DNA of 64,000 nt from Dryococelus australis (taxonomy: Eukaryota > Arthropoda > Insecta > Phasmatodea > Phasmatidae), in contig CM057009.1 in the NCBI GenBank assembly GCA_029891345.1, positions 286,698,966-286,762,965 of the forward strand, read 5' to 3'. This document shows positions 36,192 through 48,592 of this stretch, piece after piece; the first letter of the stretch is position 1; the number at the start of each line of letters is the position of its first letter. The notes beneath the pieces are model-generated. The model searched no databases. It had not been told where the DNA came from and worked only from the letters and a program-made list of their open reading frames with translations. A program made the translations under genes and the position numbers.

Positions 36192-36869
36192 ATGGTGGAG
36201 CGCCTCACGATCCCACTCGCACTTAGGTGAGTAGGCTCATTTTATTTAGAAATTTCACTTGCGCTTCGTGTAGAAAATTGTTCGCAGCTGGAAAGACATG
36301 TGGCCGGGCTTCAAGCCAACCATGGTATGCGTAGACGTAATAATTCACTACCGACTAACATGTTCCCATCTTGCTCTAGTATTTTCTTGTGCTTTCAGTT
36401 TAATATTAAGTCCATATTACAGTGTTAATTTATTGTCCATCATGTTCATCAGTTACGTGTAAAACAAAGCAAACCAGCACGAGCACATAACAGCTGTTAG
36501 GCCTTGCAGACAAGAACACGTGCAGCAAGCGATAGTGTGGCAGGTCAGTACGCCACGTGCGAGCATCAGCATTACGCATGCGACCTTGCCAGCCCAGCAC
36601 TGACGTCACGGCGCCCATCCCGCAAGTTTACAAATGCTTTACAGCTTGCTTACTTTATTGCATGTACACAGCTTGGTAATGCATGTGCTTGGTAATGCAT
36701 GTGCTTGGTAATGCATGTGCCTGTTCCCCTTTAAGAAGGAAATTCTCTATTTGTAATGAGTGTTCTTTGGAGAATTTCTTACAATCTTTCTACTTCTAAT
36801 AAGTAATATTCCACACCACCCTGCAAGCTATTTCCAACATACACTGACACTCACCATAATTCACAGTAC
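36192..36869 (+). other. Retrotransposon leader between LTR and gag
   Basis: A primer-binding-site-like sequence at 36193 starts this 680-bp untranslated leader. It includes a 16-bp unit, CTTGGTAATGCATGTG, repeated exactly three times at 36672-36719. No other feature is seen. Confidence 0.5.
36672..36719 (+). repeat. Three exact copies of a 16-bp unit
   Basis: CTTGGTAATGCATGTG is repeated head to tail three times without mismatch. Each unit contains the palindrome ATGCAT. Confidence 0.95.
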
Positions 36870-37793
36870 ATGGCAACTAGGAGCAAAAGCAAACAGTCTT
36901 CAGTAAGCAAAGTCATAAAGAGTTTGTTCCTTGATACCTCTGAAGTAGAGTCGGTTAGACGAACGCGACAGACAACGGGCATTAATACACAATACACAAA
37001 CTATCACTAATAACATACACAACAAAAACTTGGAATTCTCATTTCACACTAGTCAAGAAGAGTTACCACAAGACACCACCATGACACAATCTACAGAACA
37101 CACACCATACCGCACATATACCCACAGTTGGACTTCTTAGGTTTTCCTTTTTACGATGAAGTTGCATTAGAAATACTAACAACATACACACCACCCGCAC
37201 CCACCACCCACCACTACATTAATAGGAATACAGACAATACAACACCCTCAACATATAACATGGTGCACGAACAACCACCACAACCCCTACAGATTGTTCT
37301 TGCACTGCCAGAAGAACCGCCTACCTTTTGCCGGAAACCAGGGAAAAAAACATAGCAGAATTCACTGAGGCGTTTGAGGAGGTTGCAGAGATAAACTGGT
37401 GGGATGAAGCAGAAAAGTGCAGAAGGGTAAAGTTTTACCTCCAGGGCTCTGCTAAACACACACTTGACAACCTCTCACGCAATTGCCAACAGCCACTCGC
37501 ATGGCAGGAATTACAACAGACACTCAAGGACACATTTACCTCAACTGTGGACACAGAGTGGTTTAAACATCTCATATATACCAAACTGCAAACTGTAAGC
37601 GAAGACACTATCAGACACATCGAAACCTTAAAGTATTACTACAACAGGTATAACACACACACACACGTCTGACCCAGAATTCCTCAATGTCTTGTGGAAA
37701 TCACTTTTAGCCTCAATTGCTGACAAGGTGATAGGTCTTCCAAATGACACGTTACAGGGCATGATTGCAAACTTAAAATGCATAGACATTGGG
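36870..37793 (+). pseudogene. Ty3/gypsy-type gag pseudogene
   Basis: An ATG at 36870 begins a short Ser/Lys-rich N-terminus that is broken by frameshifts and stops. From about 37310 the sequence matches the retrotransposon gag capsid domain: a short PPTF entry, then NIAEFTEAFEEVAEINWW, then RRVKFYLQGSAKHTLDNL, then a WQELQQTLKDTF segment, then a final part in a shifted frame after 37672 (PEFLNVLWKSLL to about 37793). Gag forms the particle that packages retrotransposon RNA. At least three frame breaks make it non-functional. No protease or pol follows; the sequence switches near 37800 to the foldback-element protein. Family identity rests on motif pattern only. Confidence 0.75.
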
Positions 37794-37799
37794 TTGTAC

Positions 37800-38107
37800 A
37801 AATACAACCAAACATTGATAAACATACAAATCCTGCTATAAAGAAAAGTAAACTTGATGTTGATGATGAAACAGGAAGTGAAGATGATCATGAAGCCCAC
37901 CTAGATGATGACTATGATGACAGTGTTGGCAGCGAAGATAATGTTTCCCTCAATGTTCCCACGTATTTCGCCAAAGTGTTGCCTTCCACAAGTGATGTGA
38001 AGAAGGCAGACAACTGGACCTTGGGACTTTCGCTCCGAGGTGTGGAGAAGACTGTGAAACACATGCATGGTCATCACATAGAAAATTCACTTCTTACTAC
38101 AAAATAA
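37800..38107 (+). pseudogene. Fragment of the protein also encoded in the foldback element
   Basis: An acidic segment, DKHTNPAIKKSKLDVDDE followed by EDDHEAHLDDDYDD, matches at protein and DNA level the minus-strand reading at 61740-61940 and, in its last part, 62370-62450 on the plus strand. After ADNW the copies diverge. It lies directly after the gypsy gag, so the junction near 37800 joins two unrelated elements. The protein's function is unknown to me; it is acidic and Lys-rich at the start. The frame stays open to 38107, but the 3' portion is probably not homologous coding sequence. Confidence 0.6.
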
Positions 38108-38199
38108 TCCATAACCTTTTCTGTCACATTTGCTTTTAAGGTGGAAGAAAATAAAATATCAGTAACTGATGATATTGATCACATATGATGGCAAATACT

Positions 38200-38545
38200 G
38201 ACTATTACTTACCAAATAATGTAAATGACAAAGAGACTGGGTGTGAATATATTACAAGTATGTAAAAAGTAACATCTGCACTTTGTTCCCACCTTGAACG
38301 CAGAGTCAACACGTATAAGATGAGAAGAGACTGTGAGGAATACACTGTCCACCTCGCGAGCGGCTAGGTGAAAAAGAGTGAAGGTGAAGAAGGAATGGAA
38401 TTTAGTGATGGAGGTAGTGGTTAAACCCACCTGCATTATCAGCCACATTTCTCACATGTGAAAAACATGAAATGGGATGAGTCTGGGATGGAACCTGGAT
38501 CAATGTGATTTGAAGCTGGCATGCTAACGGGACAGCCATTGAGGT
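38200..38545 (-). repeat. tRNA-derived SINE
   Basis: On the minus strand from about 38545, TGGCTGTCCCGTTAGCATGC (A-box region) and GATCCAGGTTCCATCCC (B-box region) form a tRNA-like head. The body that follows includes CATTTCATGTTTTTCACATG, AATGTGGCTGATAATGCAGG and TGGGTTTAACC. The B-box is close to consensus. The exact 3' end is uncertain (about 38200-38220). Head and body arrangement fit insect tRNA SINEs. Confidence 0.6.
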
Positions 38546-38762
38546 TTCAGAGCCTTTTACTCAACCTGTTTCCTTTACTGTGCTTACTGGGTCATATGTA
38601 CATACTTCGTACTCAAAACCACATGAATTTTAAATAGTAACACAGTGTCACAATGTAGCACCTACTATGTAGAGATGTGTGAATAGTGTATTTTGATATG
38701 TGATTACTTTTGAATTGAATAGTAGTAATAGCTACCAGTAAACATTTCATTTCAGTTATATA

Positions 38763-40254
38763 CAGGATGGTCTGTCTAACGTGGACACCCAAAAATTTCC
38801 AGAACGGTTGCAGATAACAAAATGTGGTTTTCGTTAAATGAAATTACGTATAGGGGCAAGCGATTTGCCGCTAAGTGACTTCGTAACACGTGTATGGACA
38901 AAAATAATTAAACCATATATGATTTTTCCCCTGGAAAAATACATTTATTTAACAATAAGTAACACAAACATGTGCAAATATGATGACGTTAAGTGGGCTG
39001 GTAGCATGGAGCAGTGGACTTGCACTCACAGCTTTAAGCAAGCAACACATCCTGTGACTCATCTTAGTGGGACTGCTTCTTATAACAGTGCAGCACCAGT
39101 CCCTGTAATGTTATGATAAATGGTACTGCAGTGTGTGGCTGTATGTACACAATGAAGTTGATGAATGAGGAAAAACTGGACACACTACTTATTTCCGGTG
39201 AGTGTGATAGAAATGCCAAGCAAGCCATATAAGTGTATGGTGGAAGGTATTCTAATTGGATGCCCATCTGACGGCAAACGATACAAAGAATTTGCACACG
39301 TCTCTTGTCACGAGGTTATTGGAACTCCACAACATGAGTGCGACTAAAGACTGCTACGTGCGATGGTGGTGGTGTAAGAAGGCCAGTTTGCTCCCCCAAC
39401 CTCAAACCTCTCTTATTTTTTTCTTTTGGGAAACACTGAAAGATAGGGTGTACAACATGGTTCCAACAACGCCAGAAGTCATGCAGGGACGCATTGTGGT
39501 AGCTTGCAGAGGCATTATGCCAAAAACATGTCAGGCCGTTCGTCACTTGCTACATGTGTGATTACAATGTGTATCGCTATTGATGGTAAACACATCGAGC
39601 AAATGCTGTAAAAAGAACTAATGTGAAGCATTTCGGCCATATCAATGCCCTTTTGTACTATGCATGAGGATGCGACTGAATTTCTCCTTAGGTTGGTTAG
39701 TTCTATTTTTGTTGTGCATCTGTACGCACTCGTTATTCAGTACAGTTAATGACTAGGAAACATCTTGAATAACATTGATATCTGAATAAAAAGGTAATGT
39801 ATTGATATGAGACTAGCACTCACATTGCCTGTCTTCCCTGCGCTGCTTTCCTTTAGCCAATATTGCATTCCGTGCCCCTTACCCCATTAAGGTAAGCGCT
39901 ATGCTGCTATAAAGAAGTGGTCCCACCTGAATGGGTCATGGTGTGTTGCTCGCTTACAGCTGTGTGTACAGGTCTACTGCCCCATGCTACCGGCCCAATT
40001 AACTTAATCATATTTGCATATTATTTTTAGGCGTTTCTGTGTTACTTTCGATTGCATATGCCATTGAAATAAATGTATGTTTCCAGGGGAAAAAATTATA
40101 TGTGGTTTTAATTATTTCTGTCCATACATGTGTTATGAAATCACTTTGCGGCAAATTACTAGCTCCCTACATAATTACATTTAGCAAAAAAACATTTCGT
40201 GATTTGCAACCAATGCAAAATTCTTGGGGTGTCCATGTTAGGTGGACCATCCAG
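38763..40254. mobile_element. Long-TIR DNA transposon, internally deleted
   Basis: The left end CAGGATGGTCTGTCTAACGT and the reverse complement of the right end CTGGATGGTCCACCTAACAT begin inverted repeats that remain alignable for about 330 bp (38763-39095 and 39905-40254). TA dinucleotides flank both ends (38761-38762 and 40255-40256). The repeats have diverged by roughly a fifth by eye. Between them lie the start and end of a transposase gene without its catalytic core. ORFs inside the two arms (38838-39116; 40039-40449) are by-products of the repeats. Confidence 0.8.
39161..39608 (+). pseudogene. Transposase pseudogene lacking the catalytic core (insect Tc1/mariner-like)
   Basis: From ATG at 39161 the frame resembles the N-terminal helix-turn-helix of a transposase family frequent in insects: a DTLLISGECDRNAKQAIQ segment, then YGGRYSNWMP and, after stops, RLKTAT. 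It then jumps to the C-terminal end, with FFWETLKDRVYNMVP near 39415-39460 and CIAIDGKHIEQML near 39570-39608 in a shifted frame. In intact relatives the catalytic DDE/D region of about 200 residues lies between these parts; here it is missing. The gene therefore cannot catalyse transposition. Two or more stops and a frameshift confirm decay. Assignment is from remembered family pattern. Confidence 0.7.
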
Positions 40255-41915
40255 TATAATAGAAATAACTATTATTTCATTGATCACACAACAAACTGTT
40301 CCCACACAAATGATACTTGCATCTTCATATGCATTATATCAGTTTTACAAGATGATTTTCTGCTTATTGAACTTAAAAGAATACTCCAAAATCTAGCCTT
40401 AATAAATATTTCACCATATGAGACACACATTGTAACAAAACTACGATAATGTGCATGCATTATAACCGCAGGGAAAAATAGAGAAACATTTTGGCTGTCA
40501 CTAAATAGCTCAAAGTTTTTCTATGCAAACAAAATTATGCTTTATTGGGAAAGGAAATATTATTCCTTGGTGTTTCAGTTTTATTTTCAGTGATCATCAT
40601 TATTTACAACATGTGTGAAGCTGTGTAGTTTAATAGACATATTTTTGTGGTTGAATTGGTTGCAGAATCTGCAAATGCTGTGGCTTGGTACTTGCTATTG
40701 CAGTGCGATTTTCTAACCTACTTCCATCTGTTTCTAGGTGTGTGCAGTTTCTCGCTACAGTGACCTTGAGTTGGTAACAGAATTTGTTTACCATTAAGTA
40801 GACGAAACCCTTTGTAAATTTAAATGTTCCATTCTAATGCCTGCAATCAGCTTGCGACCAATAACTGATACAATCTTCAAGGTGTACTACTAACGCTGAT
40901 AGTTTAATGTTTCAACCGACCGCCACAGCTATTACACGGTACTTTTTGTGTCTACTGTGTTGTTATATCAAGCCCTCAACACTGTACCAAAATGGTACAT
41001 ATTTGAATGTGTGTGCAAATATAAACGCTATAATTTCCTCGGAAACACCAAATAATCAATGTGTTAGTCACATGGGGCCGTGTTGTATGCGGATAAAAGT
41101 GATGCAAAGGCTTTTTGTTTAGGTAGTGAGTGCACAACCACTGTAACAAACCTTTTCATGTTTATTTCTTCGGATGCAAACAATAAGATAGAAGAAATAC
41201 ATCAGAATTTCATAAATGCTAAAGTGGAAATAAATGTCTGATGGTTTTGTTAGTATTTTGGTTTTTATCACGTTTCTAAATGAAATATTCAATGTCAAAC
41301 AAATGTAAACAACCTTGTTCGGATGTAATCATCGATGATTTGCTGCTGCATCGAAAGGCAAAAATTTATAAAAACAACCATTTATCATGATTAACAACAT
41401 TCTATCTCTAATAGCTATGGAACAAAAATTTTAATGAACAACTACAAATGAGTAGCCATGTAATGTTGAGCAAATAAACACTTGAAACGGGAATGTAAAT
41501 TATTCACAATTTTCATAGAGTATATTCAAAGTATGAATGTGAATAATTTGTAAATTACTATTCATAACTATTGAAATGTTTGAATATTCGCACACCCCTA
41601 CTAGTATGTAAGATTGTCAGTCTGGGAAGTACCCAACTCACTACACAGAAAATTTTTTGAGCAGTGCATTACTTAATAGTGACTGTGAAAGGAAAAATAA
41701 AGTTTTGCTCCTCTTCTTCCAAAATATTATGTAACAAAAATACACATTCATAAATAATATTGCACTTTGCTCAATACTCACTACACATATCGCCATGTAT
41801 TTAAAACAAGAACAAAATAAACATTTCTAGTTCTATTACAACTGAATACACACTGATAATATCAATGCAACATTAGAGAAATTGTACATTATCTATGGAG
41901 TCATACTGTTACATG
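40255..41915. other. AT-rich intergenic DNA, nothing recognised
   Basis: No gene or repeat with clear boundaries was found. The 71-codon ORF at 40907-41122 has no domain. Confidence 0.4.
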
Positions 41916-42439
41916 CAGGGTTACCAGATGACACAACCAGAGAGACTAATTTTCCATTTCAAGTAGCTCTGAATTTCGGATTTAAAAAATCATGTAGACA
42001 ATGCATAATGATTGGGTTTTTTTTTTTTTTTTTCAAAATCATATGAGAAATTATTTGTTATGGTGTAATAGTTACAGTTATAATTTGTTTGCAAAATGAC
42101 AATATAAAATTTAAAAAAAATTATGTTTGACCCGAGTCCAATGAACTATAAAAAGCCGCAGGAGAGGTCCATAAATGATACTGCAACAGGAGAGGAAGTG
42201 TACTTGTTGTGTTAACCAATTGCCTCACTTTTAAATTATAATATATATATATTTTTTAAGTAAATCAAATAATTTAATAAAAATACATTGAAAACCCTTA
42301 AATGATAGGATTGAAAAATTTGTTTCTGTTCCTAAGATGCTTTAATGATTGCAAATTTAGTGATATTAATCCATTTTGAAGTCACAAAAAGGAGATTGAA
42401 GTAATGAACGGAAATAAACCGTCCAATCTGGTAACCCTG
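41916..42439. mobile_element. MITE-like element, about 0.52 kb
   Basis: Left tip CAGGGTTACCAGATGACA and the reverse complement of the right tip CAGGGTTACCAGATTGGAC match over the first 14-15 bases. The interior is very AT-rich, with a 20-plus T run (42009-42033). Ends beginning CAGGGTTACCAGA are typical of hAT-type insect elements. The expected 8-bp target duplication is not convincing (GTTACATG versus GTTCTGTT). Confidence 0.6.
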
Positions 42440-42784
42440 GTTCTGTTCTCCCTGAAATATCAATCTGTCAAGAAAAAAGTTTTTTACTGCATGGCAATCA
42501 ACCCAGAAAGTTAAACATTCTTTTAATGAAGTGCCATACTTATTCTGAGCATTCAGTGCTGTCACAGAGCTGAAAAATTCCTGCTTAACACAAAATAATA
42601 AAATCTATTATATAATGTTCTTACTCAGACTAGACTACACAATGTATGTATAAATATAATTTAACACAAATTAAAACAAACTTCGTAACAGAATATGACA
42701 CATTTTCCTGACTAATGGCAAAGCAACACAGCTATACTCTTGTAAATACTTCATTTGCATACACACTAAACACAGACACTTTGA

Positions 42785-43258
42785 TCAACCATTCATCAGT
42801 GAGATTACACCTGTGATCACAACTTGAACAACATACATTATCCTGAACAAATAGATGAAGTAACAAATAATATTGAGGTGGTTGAAGCTATCAATAACTA
42901 TATCACTTTTAATTACATGACTAGATTTTTGCACATTCAGATTTTCATCATGGGGTAAACTTCTATCCCTCACATCTAACAAAGGCTCTGGCCCTTCATC
43001 ATCACACACATGTTTTTCACTCACTCCATTACCACACCCAACTGTACACATACTGCACAAATGTCCTTCTGGGTGCATAGACACCCAAGGTGCTTGTCCA
43101 GGACATGCAGAACTTGCGCATGCCTGTTCCAGCAGCCATGACTGTGGTGAGGACGTGCAAGGAGCTACTTTGGGACGAGCCCTCGAGTTTTTGGGAAAAC
43201 TGGCAGCTGTGACTGCATGTACAGACCGTTTCTCGCTGCAGTTGTGTACTTCCCATTT
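42785..43258 (-). CDS. Exon-like ORF, Cys-containing, unidentified
   Basis: On the minus strand, TTTTTATTGTTGTGTTTCAG, a good splice acceptor, precedes 43258, and the frame is then open for 157 codons to a TGA at 42785. The first two thirds are GC-richer and protein-like, with a Cys/His cluster (GHLCSMCTVGCGNG) and an acidic stretch (DDEGPEPLLDVRDRSLPHDE). The last 45 residues are hydrophobic and AT-driven and may be intronic read-through. The most likely reading is an internal or terminal exon of a host gene on the minus strand, possibly the one with the exon at 56228-56553. The phases are not directly compatible, so an intermediate exon would be needed. A second overlapping frame (43029-43256) is also open. 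No family recognised. Confidence 0.4.
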   Translation of the reverse strand, partial: KWEVHNCSEKRSVHAVTAASFPKNSRARPKVAPCTSSPQSWLLEQACASSACPGQAPWVSMHPEGHLCSMCTVGCGNGVSEKHVCDDEGPEPLLDVRDRSLPHDENLNVQKSSHVIKSDIVIDSFNHLNIICYFIYLFRIMYVVQVVITGVISLMNG

Positions 43259-45271
43259 CTGAAACACAACAATAAAAATCACTTCCTTTGGCAACATTAT
43301 GAAATTTGATATATTATAATCTCTCATAAACTAAAACTCATTTCTGAATTAATTTTTTAACAACTAACATAAAACAGAAAACAAGAGGCCTGACATAGGA
43401 CTTGTGACTGAACAATAATGCTGGTGAAAAATGATAGCGCTTGCTGTACTCTACATATGCAAATAGCTGTCTGCTAGGTGAGAGTCTGGGTGAGTCCCAT
43501 TAATGAATGATGATGGCACATTGATGTACTGTGCATCATCAAGGCATACACTTGTAAGTAAGTAGTACCGTAACTTCAAAATGAACACAAGGCAGAAAAT
43601 ACTGTAGTAAACGAATGTGTTGAAATATTACGAACTTCTATCTGTACAAAAGAAATGCATCAATCATATGTCAGGAGCAAATAAATTACATAAACAGAAT
43701 ATCATTATGAGTTAACAGTTAATGAACATATTACATTCTATTTTGACATGATTTCAAATCATGAGGAGGTTTACATTTAAGTGCACAATAACAAAATAGT
43801 TTTAAAATGCATTATATAGTTTAATTAGAGATAGTCACATTATTAAAACTATTAGAAACCAAAATACAGATAGGGATAATTAGATAACAAATTATTCAGT
43901 TAATTTAATCAATGCAATTAGAGTAGTTGTCAACTTCAATGAAGTTACAAGACTACATAAAATGGGAAATAATTGAAGAACTGGAACATTCCTCGAGTTT
44001 CTTACATAATCACACTTCGTAGGAGATATTCAACAATTAACAAAAATTTTAAATTGATACCATACTGGGTCTGTTAAAAATATTATTTGAATTCTTCGAT
44101 AGTGTGCAATTGTTTACAGCATGTAGCATATTTTTAATTTATATGTGTTTATTAAATGCCATCTAGTGTTTAATTTTGAATTTTTTTTAATTTCACAGGT
44201 TTTACATGTATGGCAATATTTTACTCTAATAGTTTATACACGTCAGTACATCTGGTCATAAGCTACAGTTTAATATTTCATTATTCGTAATATTATTACT
44301 TCTGTGCTACTGCATCAGTTTTACTTTTAGTGCGATATTGTCACCTTTTCTTTGTTGGTAAAGCTTTTATACCAATGTGTTCATAAGATGTGTGTGTTAG
44401 GATAAGAAGTACGGTATCAGTTATGCTTTAGGTACAAATGTAAACACTCCAAGGTGTATGCAATAAATTAATTAGAGTTCTGCTTTGGAAACAGAGTGAA
44501 TTTATGTGCCTGCAAGAGTTATCTAGGACAATCAAACTTATCTGTGGCAAAACTAGCCTGAACATAAGTTTTAATAAAATTGCAATTGTCTTCTTGAAAC
44601 TAAGTACAATACACTGAGATACAAATGTTTTCATGTAATTTGTAAGACCAGTGTAAACCATCTCAAAATTTGATTGTGGGCAGTATTTTGTATTTTTGTA
44701 TAGTTTTGCAAGTTGAATTTTATGTGTGACTGTGGTTGGGTTTACCTTGAAGTTAGAAGTATGGCAGTACTTTCACCAGACTTGTATGCAAGTAGAATTT
44801 GATGTATTAATTTAATTTGTCACATAACTTAATTTTCATGCAATTATTCTAGATTATATTAGGTGATGAAGACTAATTCTGTGTTTTGTAAAATATTTAT
44901 TTTGTGGGTATATTTTCTTTTTATTGACTTCAAATATGTAAGGATTGAAAAGAAGTAAAAACAAAATGTGTTGTCGGCAAAAAAAAAAGTGAACAGTTTT
45001 GGACAATCTTGGTAAAAAAAATAATGACATTTCGAAGGAGGTTATTTTGCATCTACCAAAAATAAGGATAATTATATTTAAATAAATATTTTCTACAGCT
45101 CTTGCAAATTATGTTGGTAACAAATGTTTATGCATATAGGCTTATCGAGGATATAAGAGGTACTGGTCAGGTATAATTTTTTAAAGGGCAATTTAGAGAA
45201 TTTTTTGTACTTGTGAAATAACTTAGGCCATTTAATATTGTGAGGCACTACTTTTATATTATTTGGGAATA
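43259..45271. other. AT-rich intergenic DNA, nothing recognised
   Basis: No gene or bounded repeat. If 42785-43258 and 56228-56553 belong to one gene this would be intron. Confidence 0.4.
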
Positions 45272-45305
45272 TATATATATATGCACGTGTGTGTGTGCGC
45301 ATGCA

Positions 45306-45348
<43 letters not shown>

Positions 45349-45349
45349 T
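45272..45349 (+). repeat. Compound TA/TG microsatellite
   Basis: TA repeats, then TG repeats with CG interruptions, then TA repeats again, ending at 45349 just left of the pogo-like element. Confidence 0.9.
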
Positions 45350-45367
45350 TTTTAATTACAGCATATA

Positions 45368-46780
45368 CAGTAAACTCCTGATTTTCCAATGTGATGACTG
45401 GCTAAAGGTTAACGGATAACTGATATTCACGGTTAAAAGCAATTTGGGGAGGGGGGGGGGGGTGTAATGTTTACTTAAGACCTACATATTGTAAACATAG
45501 GTTATGTAAAAAAAATTATAGAGTCATATAAGAATTCAATTTTTTGACAGCTAGTGTGTGGCAACATCATAAATTATATTAACTTTGTCACATACACAAA
45601 ATCCTGTTTCAGCTGATGCGTGAACTATTGCTAGAAAATTTCACGTTGGCTATTTTGATAGCCTACATTTGCACAACAGACATCAGAGAAATATGCATGC
45701 ATGCAGGCAGGCAGGCAGGCAGGCAGGCAGGAGATCGTAGACAAAATGCCTATGTATTTTATTTAATATTGTTAAAAAACAGTTATTACTGTAGCTAATT
45801 AAGGTCCATTCTAGAATAACATGTAGGTTTTTAAACAAAATGGAATACCGTATATGATAGTTTAGCTTCGTTTGTCTCTGCTTCATAGTCCATGCTAGTG
45901 CTTGCTGATAACGTCGCCACGTGCATGCTTCAAATTAATTGAAGAGGCCGCACATCTTCCGTAGAGTATTTTTTAATTTTTCTATATTAATTTGAAGTAA
46001 TATATTTCAAACCAGAGTTGTTTTGAGCCCGTATGAGACGAAAAATTTTCATTTAAAAGGACGTTGATAGATATACTTTTGCGACACAGAAACAAAATAG
46101 GCGATAGTGCTGCCATCTCTTGGCCAGTACGTGCCTCTCGTTTTGCAAACCACACCCCAAATACTAGTTTTTCATTTTAAGATGGAAATATGTGAACAAA
46201 TTCTCAGTGTTTTAAATTTTCTGTGAGATCTATAAATAACATATTTCCATGTGAAGTGATTCAGCATGCTAATAATTTGGATTCAGCCTGCAATCGCCAA
46301 GCCATTCTGAGGCCGGCTCACCATTTTGTAATTTTTTTGTCCTGACTTCTCTCCCACTTCAGCAACAAAGCAAAAATAAATATCATTTATTTGTTAAAAC
46401 CACATAAATAGTTAATTTATAAATATCCTCTACCTGCATGAACTACACAATCTCGCCTTTTTGGTGAGCAGATGCAAGTTTTAACAATAAAATACTATAT
46501 TATTATGAATGAAAATGTGATGTCTGACAACTTACCAGAATTCGTAATACTTCCAAGTTTCACATACATTCACTGCTAAAAAGTGTGTAAATATGGTACC
46601 CGAACACATTTAATATTAAAATTAATCAGTACTGCATCACTCGACAGCATGTGATGGGTTATTAATAGTGATGGCGCGCGACTGGCGGCAGCTGTTCAAT
46701 ACATGATAATTATGAACTGAGGGCTCCATGGTTAAGCCGCAACCTGATTAAACCACTCCTGATAAATCAGGAGTTTACTG
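45368..46780. mobile_element. Pogo/Tigger-like element, 1.4 kb, non-autonomous
   Basis: The left end CAGTAAACTCCTGATTTTCC and the reverse complement of the right end CAGTAAACTCCTGATTTATC match at about 18 of 20 positions. TA duplications flank both ends (45366-45367 and 46781-46782). The end sequence is typical of pogo/Tigger elements. Inside are a G-rich run (45449-45462) and an AGGC tetranucleotide tract (45704-45730). No CENP-B or DDE domain was recognised in the interior, so it is probably a deletion derivative or a MITE-like relative. Confidence 0.8.
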
Positions 46781-46782
46781 TA

Positions 46783-48339
46783 GTTTGTTTTGCTGTGCAG
46801 CTTGAAAAATATGTAAGGTTGGCACCACAGAAGCTACAGTTAATTAGGTCATCGGTGAGATGATGCATCAGGCGACTGTGCTAGGCTGATCAGGAGTTAA
46901 CTTGTTCAGCGATGTGGGTGTTCAGCACCATGTCATAAGCCACAGTAATCATCAGGACATAGCACGGGAAGGTGGTGGTAGTGGTGGCCTGGTGAAATAT
47001 TTTTTTGAAGTAAAGTAATGGGCAGAACATTTTCACTCGCGCAGATCGAAGGCAACAGCAATAAAAAATTTTTTGGACAGTTAACTAACACCAAAATTTA
47101 TTTCAGCTTGTAAATTCTGCATGAGGCGGCACTGGACAAAAGTTTTATCGGGTCAGTTGAAAATAATGTAGTAACTTGATGATGTCATATTTGTGACTTG
47201 GCAAGTGGCTCATGATCAGTGTGAAGTGTTTTCTGTCCCAAGTGTGTGATACGAGTAATGAAAAATTAATTAACATAAAAATAACTAAATAACTGGTCTT
47301 GGTCTTTTTAACTTAATCAAAATTTGTCATGTCTTTAAAATAAAATATTTACCACACAGTGGCAGGTAAGGATTGCAGGAGTGTTTCAGGTGTGTATTTT
47401 GTCAGAGCTGGTAAGCAGAAGGCTGCAGAAGTTGGAAACAATGGTGATGTCCCTGCTATCCTGCATTTTTTTTTACACAGGGAGGTCACACAATGGGGAA
47501 CATTTAACATTGTAATTTTACTAACGGGAAATTAATAGTGTAACTTTAAATGTAGGGTTGCAAGTCAAAGTACCTGAAAGTTAAGTAGGTTTTTCATATT
47601 AATTTACATATTGTGTAAAAGCATTCTCATTCTTCTAAGTATGTTGTAATTCTGTTTTAATATCCAAAGAAATATTGGCATGATAGTAACATTTAAAGTA
47701 TGGTAAATTTTGGTACCTCTGTTTAGATTTCATTTTATACTGCTGAAACTTCATGGTTCAGTCTGATATTTACAATTTTTCCCGAATGTTTAATTGCATT
47801 AATTAATATGGGTTTAATTACATTTTAATATGATGAAATTTGATATAATAATGTAAATGAGGGAAAAGAGTTTATATCTTTATATATTTTTGCCAATGTC
47901 AAATATTTTGCAAGTAGGATTAAAAAAAAGAATGGATGCCCATGAAAATATAGCAATAAAGTGAAGGTTTTTTTTTCTGGATTTGTTCAGTCAGCCAATC
48001 TTCCTATTCATCATCAAGCTATGAAAATATTCTCTTTTTTCTGGTTATGCACTCCTACTACATAGAGTGACATGGTTTTAGAGTTGGTGTGTTTTTTAAG
48101 CATGCAACATTGTTCTGGTGACTCTGTTATGTGTACAGAGCGCTGCAATATGTGATCGCTCATGGAACCATATACCAGAGCTGAACCAAAAAAAACCTAC
48201 CAACCCTACAAATGCACACTTCCACATGCCAAAATGTCAATGTACACAACACACTAAAATTACTGCCCACTAAAGTAAGCAAGATTTTTTACAATTTACA
48301 AGTCACAATCATTACAAATACACGGCCTTGTTGAAGGTT
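46783..48339. other. Intergenic DNA, no gene seen
   Basis: AT-rich. It should contain the BEL/Pao element's 3' LTR on the minus strand if one survives, since pol ends at 48340. I could not identify a second LTR copy to prove it. Confidence 0.35.
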
Positions 48340-48592
48340 CTATGGGGATGATAGAGAATACAGCTTCACAGCAGCTCTCTTGACAGCCCCGCTGAATGTT
48401 TTGTTCACTGCAACTCTTGAAAATCTGTCACTGCCAGGATGAAGGGACTCAATCCTGACCATATGCCACTTAGATTGATGGGGGGAGTGGAAATCTTTAT
48501 TTATAAATTCAAGATTTACTACATGCAGTTCTCCTCTCTTCAATGTACACTTTCCATGTATCTATAATGTGTGGAGATACTCCTGGGACCAG
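48340..48592 (-). pseudogene. BEL/Pao-type pol, C-terminal end
   Basis: On the minus strand, WSQEYLHTL at 48592 continues, after one stop, through a GELHVVNLEFINKD segment and HMVRIESLHPGSD to a stop at 48340. This matches the region after the integrase core that closes BEL/Pao pol polyproteins, a basic SH3-like domain carrying the W.mgRI...hPGsD pattern. It is the 3' remainder of the pseudogene at 51769-53216; the 3.17-kb insertion between them falls inside the Trp codon region. Decayed and non-functional. Confidence 0.75.

Noticed and set aside
38838..39116. 92-codon ORF
   Set aside because: It lies in the left long terminal inverted repeat; the matching right arm at 39905-40254 does not preserve it.
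40039..40449. 136-codon ORF
   Set aside because: It crosses the right end of the long-TIR transposon at 40254 into unrelated flank.
45093..45389. Minus ORF rich in Tyr/Ile/His/Thr
   Set aside because: Generated by translation of the TA/TG microsatellite.
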